Positions 1-7,339 of a DNA stretch of 8,489 nt are shown here, one piece after another. The position numbers and the translations under genes are program-made. Origin of the DNA: Candidatus Cloacimonadota bacterium. Its GTDB lineage: Bacteria; Cloacimonadota; Cloacimonadia; JGIOTU-2. Under the pieces are notes generated by a model. That model was not told the DNA's origin and ran no database searches. It saw only the letters and a list, made by a program, of their open reading frames with translations. How positions within the stretch are numbered: position 1 is the stretch's first letter; each line of letters starts with the position of its first letter. Location of the stretch: NCBI GenBank assembly GCA_014382685.1, contig JACNJG010000047.1, forward strand, positions 1 to 8,489, written 5' to 3'.

Positions 1-1160
1 TCCATATCATTTAGTGAATGTATTGTAATGCCATCCATTTTTATGATAAGATCCCGTTCCTCAAGTCCCATTTGACGAGCAGGTGTTTCTCCTTCAACGA
101 GATTATTCACAATTATACCATCAAAATCAGAGTCGTCATCAGGATAAAAGCCAAAGCTAATTCTGTCATCCGGCAATTGGATTTGATATTCCTTATGCCA
201 CGATTTCTTCTCCAAAGTGGAATCAATCTCAATAATCTCCAACCAATCACATTTACCATATTCAGGAGTCCACGATTCCCAATAAATTGAGGAATGAAAT
301 ATATCCCGTGGTTGCAGCTTCATACTGTTTATCATAATAGGAATTTCGTCATCTGCATAATCAAATGCATGCCCGATTCCCCAGTACTCTTTGTATAAAA
401 TATCAGCTTTGGCTTCGAGAGCAAGCTCGATAATAAGACGCATTCGTGCTGCAGGATAAAGCCCATCAAGATCAGTATTGATCACATTTACAGACCGATT
501 TTTCAAATTCGGCAAATAAGTAGGTCTATTTGTAACGATAGAGCCAACAGAAAGAAATCCATTAAGAGGATACATCGACGCGAAATCATCGGGAGAGGTC
601 ATTGCCATGAAAAAAGAACCTGAAGCTCCATCGGAAAAGCCGGTTAGAAATATCCTGTCATCATCGATGTTGTAATAGGTTTTGAGTATTCTAATTTGAG
701 TTTGAATATTTTTGACGCCTGCTAGGTCCCACCACGAAGTATCGATATTTCCAAAAGGAAACAGAATGAGCCAATTATTCTCTTGTGCAAATGGAATGAA
801 AGGAACTTCCTGAGGAAAGCCCTCATCTAACGAATAAAATTCCCTTGTGCTGACTCCGCCATGCAGATTTACGATCATTGCAGTTTTTTCTGAAGGATCG
901 TAATTAGATGGAATATAAAGCACGTAAGGTGCATTCAGTGTGTCATTAATCTGATTGTAATATGTAATGAACACACCTGTTGAGTCTGGCTGTGGATAGG
1001 AATTCCAATGAGTGAGGATCGTATAAAGCGAATCATCGGAAATGGTGTCATCGTTTGCAAGTCTGTTGATCTCATTGAGCCATGCATGGTTTTGCCCATA
1101 AATATTAAATGACAGAATAATAGTTAAAAGAATAATGGTAATTGTTGCGATTTTTTTCAT
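1..1160 (-). CDS. Secreted alpha/beta hydrolase (esterase/PHB-depolymerase-like) with C-terminal PDZ domain; 3' end outside window
   Basis: I translated this reading frame by hand: it is open from an ATG at 1160 to the window edge, giving 386 residues and no stop, so the C-terminus is missing. Residues 1-23 form a Sec signal peptide (MKK, a hydrophobic core, then a likely cut near Y-G-Q at 21-23), so the product is probably exported to the periplasm or beyond. No lipobox cysteine is seen. Residues about 78-270 look like an alpha/beta hydrolase. There is an oxyanion-type H-G-G at 100-102, a nucleophile elbow G-F-S-D-G at 174-178 (Ser176), a likely acid at Asp230 or Asp232, and a G-I-G-H motif with His264. 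From about residue 325 the chain becomes PDZ-like, with the typical pattern G-I-I-V-N-N, then T-P-A, then M-G-L-E-E-R-D-L-I-I-K-M-D-G. The start lies 2 nt after the addAB stop, so co-transcription is likely. The substrate is unknown; esterase, feruloyl-esterase-like and depolymerase roles are all possible. The hydrolase call is firm and the specificity is not. Confidence 0.85.
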   Translation of the reverse strand, partial: MKKIATITIILLTIILSFNIYGQNHAWLNEINRLANDDTISDDSLYTILTHWNSYPQPDSTGVFITYYNQINDTLNAPYVLYIPSNYDPSEKTAMIVNLHGGVSTREFYSLDEGFPQEVPFIPFAQENNWLILFPFGNIDTSWWDLAGVKNIQTQIRILKTYYNIDDDRIFLTGFSDGASGSFFMAMTSPDDFASMYPLNGFLSVGSIVTNRPTYLPNLKNRSVNVINTDLDGLYPAARMRLIIELALEAKADILYKEYWGIGHAFDYADDEIPIMINSMKLQPRDIFHSSIYWESWTPEYGKCDWLEIIEIDSTLEKKSWHKEYQIQLPDDRISFGFYPDDDSDFDGIIVNNLVEGETPARQMGLEERDLIIKMDGITIHSLNDM

Positions 1161-1162
1161 GT

Positions 1163-4100
1163 TTATCCATTTTGTGCGGATTCTAAAATTTGATGAATAT
1201 CCTTTAATTTGAAAGGGAAGCAATCTTTTCGGCAGAGTCGCTTGAAATCACAATAGCTACAGGGTTTGCTGCCATACTCCCTTTCCCGAATATGAAACTC
1301 GCCTTTCGTCACTTTTGTTCCATAATGAAGAAGAAGATTCTTTGTGGCTTCTTTGGATTGACTGAGCGTTGTTTTTTTATGAGTGATAATGAATAGCTCA
1401 TTCTCTTCATATAAAGTAAGCTGCTTATCCTTTGATTTTGCAATGTCTTTTAAGGATTCGTAAAGAAATGCGATCTTGCTTTCAGGGAAATGTGATTTCA
1501 TGACCAGAATGTATAAGAATGGTTGAATATCCCAGAAGGATTCGATCTCGGCAGGAGTGGGATTAAAGCCGGTTTTGTAATCTATGCCAAGTATTTCAAG
1601 TTGATCATTCTTTTGGAAAATTCCATCTATCTTCCCTCGAAAGTGCAGTGTGACTTTTTCATTCTTGAGTTGGTAAACAGTCCATGTGTCATCTTTTCCA
1701 GATTCCAGCATACCGAAAACCTGCTCAAAATTGATTGGTGAATATTCTTTTAAATAATCGCTGTCAAATGTAAGAAGCTGTACCAGCAGATTATCCTCTT
1801 TGCCGGAGCTTAGTCCATCTGCATAAGGTGAATATACTCTTCTGATGAAAAGGTCTCTGTCGGTATCAACATGAAATTTATTAAGGGCATAGAAAAGGGA
1901 TTCTGCAATCAGATCGAGAGCTTGTGCAGTGCTTTCTTTTAATATCGGGAATCCGTTATTTTTTCCGAAATGTTCGAGCGCCTTATGAATGACATTTCCG
2001 ACCTGTAATCTTTGCTCGGCATCTTCATCATAGGAGAGCGGTTTTAAATTAAGTACATCTTTGAACAGATACTGCATCGGGCATTGAATGAGTGTGTTCA
2101 TATCACTTGCAGAAAAGGCGAATGTGGATTTTCCATCGGTTTTCACCAAACCTTTGTAAGAACCCATTGCATCGATTTGATATTCATTATGACGCTTCAA
2201 AACGGGCAAGATCGGGTTTTCAATTATATGATCATAATAGGAGAGATAATGCTGGCGAGCAGTGACCGGTTCGGTGGCTTGATCGTTAATTTCATTAGTT
2301 TGTGTAAATGTCTCCAGCAAGGTTGATGGATTGAGAACATTTCCGTCCATATCCCGCTCTGCGCATGAGTAGTAAAGCTCAGAATCAAGTTTTTGCCAAT
2401 GGTTGAGGAGCATCACACTTTTTTCCCAGTTATATGCCGGAATGGATGAAGCAAAGGGATTATTTTTTTGCGGAACAGGGAAGTAGTTTTCTGATAATCC
2501 GACAATGAAAAGGATCACGTCATTAAGTTCAAGCGTATCCATGAAACCAAGGATCTCAACGCCTTTATGTCCTTTTCGAGAAGGGATCTCCTGGGTCTTT
2601 AGAGCTTTTTTAATGTCTTTTAGAATATTATCAGGTTTGAGCTGAAGCCCGATATCATGATAAATATCGAGAGTATTTTTTATACATTTTTGAATATGGA
2701 GATAGGATTCATGCAAGCTTTCATTCTGTTCTATCCTCGTGTTGATACCAGTTTCATTAAACAAATTATCAATTCTCTCAAGAAGTGAAGTGCCTGATAA
2801 ATTGGTCGCTATATCTTTTATATTGCTGATCAAATCTGTAATATGATGAATAGCTTCAGAATAGTTTTTGATGTCTTTGATCTCGGTAATATCACTAAAA
2901 TAGTGAATTCCATTTTTTCTCAAATGTACGTCGAGTTCGAAAATGTCCCTTTCGGTATCAAAAAGAGGATGGAGCACAAGAGAGGATACTGTATTCCAGG
3001 TGAGTCTTTCCGATGAGAGCATAATTGTGAGCAGAGAGGTCATAAAATTTGTGAGGGGCTTGTCGATCAATCTATTGCCCGCAAGTGAGTGATAGGGGAT
3101 TCCATAAGAAGGAAAAATTTTCCGTATCACTGGAAGATAGGCATCCATACTGGATACAGCCATTTTTATTTTAGAGATATTTCGACCATCTTTCATCAAG
3201 CGGTGTATCTGTCCGGCAATCGAATCGATCTCCGTTTCGATAGAGTATTGTTGAGTATAGCGGGATTCGGATTCACTATTTTTTTGTATAACAGTATTCC
3301 ATATATTGGGAGTAATATCAAAAGAGGAATGCATTTTAAAAGCATCAAAATTATTAATAAAATAAAGTTTCTCAGTATGCTTTGATATCTGTGATACTGC
3401 TTCAAATTCAAGGGGACTCTCTTTATAAAATCCGTTTAGAATGACCGTTTTACCATCAAAGAAATTTTTGAGACCTTTATTTGGGATTTCAAAATCATAT
3501 TTGTAATGTTTTTCCTGGCGGAGCTGCTCATAGTTTGAATGGATTTTCTCAAACTCATCACTTGCTCTAAATTTTTGTTTCCAGAGCGTACATTTGCGAA
3601 AAGCATCAGAAAGCAATTCTACTGTTCCTTCTTTCAGGGGGACTCCTTCCGCAGCTTTTTTTACAAGCAATGTGCCACATTCAGGAGTTATTCTTTTTTC
3701 CTGTGCAGAAAGCATCACTAGAAGGTTATTGAGTGTAGTAATTTGGATATTTGGAGTAAGGAGTTTTCTCTTTGCGAGTGCCTGGGTCATTCTCTTAGAT
3801 TGATAATTAGTTGGATTAAGAATCAGTATGCGATCATGAAGATTCAGTTTGCTCAGGATATTTTCTAAAATTGATATATCCTCAAGTCCGGAGAGTACAA
3901 AAGGATGCTGTTCTTCCGGAAATATCTTCACATAGTATTCATCCTCCCACTTCACTTCACGAAGTTCATTAATCGAAGAATAATAAATAAATGCCTGTGC
4001 ATCGATGTTGTACAGCTGTTTCACCATCCATTGATATGTTTGAAGCTGGATTTCATATATGTGGTGAGCACGAAGTGTTTTATCTGTCTTGAAATCAAAT

Positions 4101-7100
4101 ATATACCACTTGTCTCCATTTTTATAGAGCAAATCTAAGATTCCGTTTACTTCAAGATAGATTTCTCCGTTCTCCAGCCATCCCCGAACCGGCAGTTCAT
4201 GAAAGAGCTCTTGCGAAGGGAGGGAGTTTACTATCTGATAAAGGTCACTGGAAATAAAATTGGATAAATGTGTTTGTAATTTCTGCTCAATATCTTCAAA
4301 GGAAATTTCAGGATAAACTCTTTCCATATAAATACAAATATTTTCTTTGTGAGTGGTCAAATTCCACCAATGATTCGCTATGATTGCATGAAATATCGAG
4401 CCAAATGCTCGATGACATTCTCCTGCACTATTTTCTTCGCGACTACTCTCAAATATAATCTCAGGGAAAACACTTTCCATTATGACATGAGGAGTTACCT
4501 GCCACATTTTCTGAAGTTCCTTGTTTGCAAGAAGCTCCTTCCAGATCATTTTTTTGCTTTGAGTATCCTCATCTTTTTGCAGCGCTCCCTTCATTTCTTC
4601 GATACTTTCATAAGAAATGCATATTTTTTCAGGAGTTTCTACAGAATCCCATTCTTCTTGCATCGAAGTTTTTGGGAGTGTAAAAGTTTTGGAGACATAT
4701 TCATTCCACCAGGAACTCTTTTTGGGATTACCCTTGAAATCTGCGAGCAATGCTACACGATACTTTGCTCGTGTCACCGCAACATAAAAGAGACGCTTGT
4801 CCTCAGCTTCCTGCTCTACCTTATCCTGTCTTTTAATATTTTCAAGCAGGTTTGTCTTTATTGATTCAACACTCTCTTTTAATGTGACACCTACTTCAAT
4901 TTGTTCTCCTGGCAACAATCTGCTGTGATAAATAATGCCAGCATTTTTCTTTGTAGAGGTGCTGTCCAACTCAGGAATAATTACAGCCGGAAACTCGAGT
5001 CCTTTTGCCTTATGGATCGTCATTATCTGCACTTTTGCCGATGTAGGCAGGTCTCCCTGGGCAACGTCGCTTTTGTGGTCTAATTGATAGGAAAGATATT
5101 CGTGAATTCCTTGAAGAGAATTGCCGTCCATCTGGAGAGAGTGAAGAACATGGATGATCTTATCGATATTTGCCAGCCGTTGCGGACCTCCAATTTCACT
5201 GATATAGCCAAACTCTCTGTGATCTTGGGAAAGTATATTCTGCAATAAATTATCCAATGGAATAGATCGAGCAGATTGTCGCCATTCCACAATGGTATTA
5301 TGGATAAATGCAAAAGTTTCATCCTCTTCCATGAAGTCAAAAATCGAGATTTCCTTTTCTCGATCCTTAAGTTCGTAGATTAATGTATCTTCAACGCAGA
5401 AAAATGGACTGCGCAAAAGCCCGACAAGGGCGACATCATCATGTGGATTTATCATCACACTGATAAAATGGAAAAGATCATAAATTTCCTGCTGTGAAAA
5501 CAGGTTTCTTTCGCCAATAATTTGAAAAGGCAGATCGTATTTTTGAAATATGCGCAAGTACTCATGAATATGAATAAAATTCCTCAGCAAAATCCCGACT
5601 ACTACATCTTCCTCAAGTCCAACTTCATCAGCCCATTTCAGATATTTCTTTGCCATGAATGCAGCATGAAGTGCCGGCACATATTCAGGTTCATTGGGCT
5701 CATAAGATGTGGCATGAATGTCGCAAAGGATTTGTGTTTTATCAGAAATTTCAGTTTCAGAGCTGTTGTGGTCCGGATAGGTTGTCTCTTCAAAATTTGC
5801 TTCAAAGGGGTGTTCCGGAGAAGAAAATACATCTGTAAATATGGGATTAATCACATGCCGGATATAATTTTTTGATGCTCTATAGTTATCATTAAATTCA
5901 ATAAGTGTATCATCAGAAAGATTTGATAGCTCATCTTGAGCCCTATTCATTACTTCCACATCTGCTTGCTGGAACCTATAAATGGATTGCTTTTTGTCGC
6001 CAACAATAAAGAGTCCCTTATCTCGAATGATGCCATTTTCTGTTTGAGCTATATGTCTGATAATATCCCAGCGCAGGTTATTGGTGTCCTGAAATTCATC
6101 AACTAAGATATGCTTGAACTTCCCGGCAATCCGTCGCCTTACATCCTCATGCTCATTCAAAAGTTTACGGGTTTTGATTATTACTTCATTGAAAGTAAGA
6201 TAGTTTTTTTGAAGTTGAGTGTTCCAGAGTCTCTCTTCAAATTCTGTATAAAGTTTGACGAAATCTTTCAAAACCGTAATGGATTTTTTATCCTCTGAGG
6301 ATGGTGCAAGCAGAACTTTTTCTGCAGGGATTTCCTGTTCCAAAACCGAGATCACCTTTGAAGTGATTTGCTTAAACGCTTTATAAGCAGTGTCATTTAT
6401 AAAGGCAGATTTTTTCTGAATAAAATGACAACTTCTATCAGAATAATAGGATTCTCGTTTTGCAGTCATAAGTATTGGAAGAATTTCAATCATGATAAAG
6501 CGGCGCTTTTCTAGAATCGAATCCTGAGGAACGCTGTTGATAAGATCATGAAGTTTTTGCAAAGTATTCTCTTCATTCAGCTTCACAGTCTGAGACAGTG
6601 TTGCGATTTTTCTTAATTCAGACAGGGCTGAGTCCGCATCGAACTCATGAAGGTACTTTTCGAGCCAACGATCATAAATATCTTGTTCGGTGTGAATTTG
6701 TATATAATGGATCCATTCCTCAAGAAAAACCTTGTTGTGCTCAAAGTAATTGAAGAATCTCTCTAAGCCATTTTTATCAGTGTATTTAAGAATGTTTTTA
6801 AGTTTTTCATTGAATGCTCTACTCTTTGTGGTGAGAAATTCTGAAAGTGTTTCTTGATACATCTTGTTCGCAAGCAGTTCGTCCGAAGTCTTAAATTGAG
6901 GATCGATCCCAAGTAGAAATGCATTTTCTCGAAGTATGGTGCCGCAGAAGCTATCAATTGTCATTATATAATTTTGAGAGAAAGTGGAGCGCAGCCAGCG
7001 TTTGTATTCCTCAGGAGCAGTTTGGATATGCTCTCCTATGGAAATTCCTTGATCCTCGAGTTCTTGAATTGTATTTCCTTGAAGCAGTTTGTGCAGATCT

Positions 7101-7336
7101 TCATAGATTCTGCGCGACATCTCGGCAGCAGCTTTTTTTGTGAAAGTGATAACAAGTATATTCTTGTATCCCAGCCATTCGGATTTTGGCTTTTGCAGGT
7201 TCTGCGCAGTAAACTCATCCAGTATCTTGCAATAGCGTTTTGAAAGTGCATAGGTTTTCCCAGCACCTGCACATGCAGATACAATCCTGTTTTTTGAGAG
7301 ATCGAGGGAGCGTTTTAGAGGAGATTTATTGTTCAT
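1163..7336 (-). CDS. addAB: Single-chain AddAB: ATP-dependent helicase-nuclease AddA fused to AddB Fe-S nuclease subunit
   Basis: The 2057-residue product should unwind and degrade DNA from double-strand ends to start RecA-dependent recombination in the cytoplasm. Residues 1-1140 are AddA-like: Walker A A-C-A-G-A-G-K-T (21-28), motif Ia T-F-T-K-K-A-A-A-E-M (64-73), T-I-D-S-F-C (126-131), Walker B V-D-E-F-Q-D-T (412-418), motif III V-G-D-K-K-Q-S-I-Y-R-F (445-455), N-Y-R-A-S (484-488), motif V T-I-H-K-A-K-G-L-E-F (773-782) and motif VI Y-V-A-V-T-R-A-K (851-858). A PD-(D/E)XK nuclease follows with His983, Asp1068, D-F-K-T (1081-1084) and Q-L-Q-T-Y-Q (1097-1102). Residues about 1165-1735 resemble AddB's inactive helicase: N-G-F (1301-1303) at the degenerate Walker B and G-L-S-E-N-Y-F-P (1613-1620). 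The last domain is the AddB nuclease: His1784, Asp1904, D-Y-K-T-G (1919-1923), Gln1938 and cysteines 1752, 2026, 2029 and 2035. AddA and AddB are usually separate proteins of about 1000-1200 residues each. The ATG directly abuts the upstream stop. RecBC or AdnAB are less likely because of the dead C-terminal helicase with an Fe-S nuclease. Confidence 0.93.
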   Translation of the reverse strand: MNNKSPLKRSLDLSKNRIVSACAGAGKTYALSKRYCKILDEFTAQNLQKPKSEWLGYKNILVITFTKKAAAEMSRRIYEDLHKLLQGNTIQELEDQGISIGEHIQTAPEEYKRWLRSTFSQNYIMTIDSFCGTILRENAFLLGIDPQFKTSDELLANKMYQETLSEFLTTKSRAFNEKLKNILKYTDKNGLERFFNYFEHNKVFLEEWIHYIQIHTEQDIYDRWLEKYLHEFDADSALSELRKIATLSQTVKLNEENTLQKLHDLINSVPQDSILEKRRFIMIEILPILMTAKRESYYSDRSCHFIQKKSAFINDTAYKAFKQITSKVISVLEQEIPAEKVLLAPSSEDKKSITVLKDFVKLYTEFEERLWNTQLQKNYLTFNEVIIKTRKLLNEHEDVRRRIAGKFKHILVDEFQDTNNLRWDIIRHIAQTENGIIRDKGLFIVGDKKQSIYRFQQADVEVMNRAQDELSNLSDDTLIEFNDNYRASKNYIRHVINPIFTDVFSSPEHPFEANFEETTYPDHNSSETEISDKTQILCDIHATSYEPNEPEYVPALHAAFMAKKYLKWADEVGLEEDVVVGILLRNFIHIHEYLRIFQKYDLPFQIIGERNLFSQQEIYDLFHFISVMINPHDDVALVGLLRSPFFCVEDTLIYELKDREKEISIFDFMEEDETFAFIHNTIVEWRQSARSIPLDNLLQNILSQDHREFGYISEIGGPQRLANIDKIIHVLHSLQMDGNSLQGIHEYLSYQLDHKSDVAQGDLPTSAKVQIMTIHKAKGLEFPAVIIPELDSTSTKKNAGIIYHSRLLPGEQIEVGVTLKESVESIKTNLLENIKRQDKVEQEAEDKRLFYVAVTRAKYRVALLADFKGNPKKSSWWNEYVSKTFTLPKTSMQEEWDSVETPEKICISYESIEEMKGALQKDEDTQSKKMIWKELLANKELQKMWQVTPHVIMESVFPEIIFESSREENSAGECHRAFGSIFHAIIANHWWNLTTHKENICIYMERVYPEISFEDIEQKLQTHLSNFISSDLYQIVNSLPSQELFHELPVRGWLENGEIYLEVNGILDLLYKNGDKWYIFDFKTDKTLRAHHIYEIQLQTYQWMVKQLYNIDAQAFIYYSSINELREVKWEDEYYVKIFPEEQHPFVLSGLEDISILENILSKLNLHDRILILNPTNYQSKRMTQALAKRKLLTPNIQITTLNNLLVMLSAQEKRITPECGTLLVKKAAEGVPLKEGTVELLSDAFRKCTLWKQKFRASDEFEKIHSNYEQLRQEKHYKYDFEIPNKGLKNFFDGKTVILNGFYKESPLEFEAVSQISKHTEKLYFINNFDAFKMHSSFDITPNIWNTVIQKNSESESRYTQQYSIETEIDSIAGQIHRLMKDGRNISKIKMAVSSMDAYLPVIRKIFPSYGIPYHSLAGNRLIDKPLTNFMTSLLTIMLSSERLTWNTVSSLVLHPLFDTERDIFELDVHLRKNGIHYFSDITEIKDIKNYSEAIHHITDLISNIKDIATNLSGTSLLERIDNLFNETGINTRIEQNESLHESYLHIQKCIKNTLDIYHDIGLQLKPDNILKDIKKALKTQEIPSRKGHKGVEILGFMDTLELNDVILFIVGLSENYFPVPQKNNPFASSIPAYNWEKSVMLLNHWQKLDSELYYSCAERDMDGNVLNPSTLLETFTQTNEINDQATEPVTARQHYLSYYDHIIENPILPVLKRHNEYQIDAMGSYKGLVKTDGKSTFAFSASDMNTLIQCPMQYLFKDVLNLKPLSYDEDAEQRLQVGNVIHKALEHFGKNNGFPILKESTAQALDLIAESLFYALNKFHVDTDRDLFIRRVYSPYADGLSSGKEDNLLVQLLTFDSDYLKEYSPINFEQVFGMLESGKDDTWTVYQLKNEKVTLHFRGKIDGIFQKNDQLEILGIDYKTGFNPTPAEIESFWDIQPFLYILVMKSHFPESKIAFLYESLKDIAKSKDKQLTLYEENELFIITHKKTTLSQSKEATKNLLLHYGTKVTKGEFHIREREYGSKPCSYCDFKRLCRKDCFPFKLKDIHQILESAQNG
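3929..3948 (-). promoter_or_regulatory. Possible internal ribosome binding site and GTG start at the AddA/AddB junction
   Basis: Read on the minus strand, GGGAGG (3948-3943) lies 11 nt before an in-frame GTG (3931-3929, codon 1136), at the boundary between the AddA nuclease and the AddB half. Starting there would give a free AddB-like protein of 922 residues. The spacing is longer than ideal, and none of the annotated starts in the window uses a clear Shine-Dalgarno site, so this may be chance or a leftover from when addB was a separate gene. From codon 1137 to the next ATG at codon 1183 I see no in-frame ATG, GTG or TTG in the stretch I read (to about codon 1175). Confidence 0.25.
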
Positions 7337-7339
7337 TTA
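7334..7339 (-). promoter_or_regulatory. Zero-gap stop/start junction (TAA-ATG) between ATPase gene and addAB
   Basis: The TAA stop of the ATPase gene (7337-7339) is followed at once by the ATG of addAB (7334-7336). The preceding bases are A/T-rich and show no recognisable Shine-Dalgarno motif. The start is supported by the distance to Walker A (about 20 residues), which is usual for RecB/AddA-type proteins. Termination-reinitiation coupling is the simplest reading, but that is inference; the organism may simply not rely on Shine-Dalgarno pairing. Confidence 0.6.

Noticed and set aside
18..290. 90-codon plus-strand frame at the left end
   Set aside because: It is antisense to the PDZ and preceding region of the hydrolase, whose own frame is open throughout and carries clear motifs.
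3827..3931. Assembly or sequencing error joining two genes
   Set aside because: No homopolymer run or other obvious error-prone sequence was seen at the junction, and both halves keep the same frame with conserved motifs on each side. It cannot be fully excluded without reads, so the check is listed under the fusion finding.
4349..4864. 171-codon open frame on the plus strand
   Set aside because: It lies wholly antisense to the conserved AddA helicase-nuclease region, its product is an unrecognisable, Phe/Leu-rich sequence, and the opposite strand explains the DNA fully.
5522..5875. 117-codon plus-strand frame, and the other short plus-strand and alternate-frame ORFs inside addAB
   Set aside because: All sit within the well-supported addAB frame, show no recognisable motifs and have no independent start signals; they are shadows.
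1163..7336. RecBCD- or AdnAB-type identity for the large protein
   Set aside because: RecC lacks an Fe-S nuclease, and AdnAB subunits are both UvrD-like in domain layout. The C-terminal half has no intact helicase motifs but has the AddB cysteine set, which favours AddAB.
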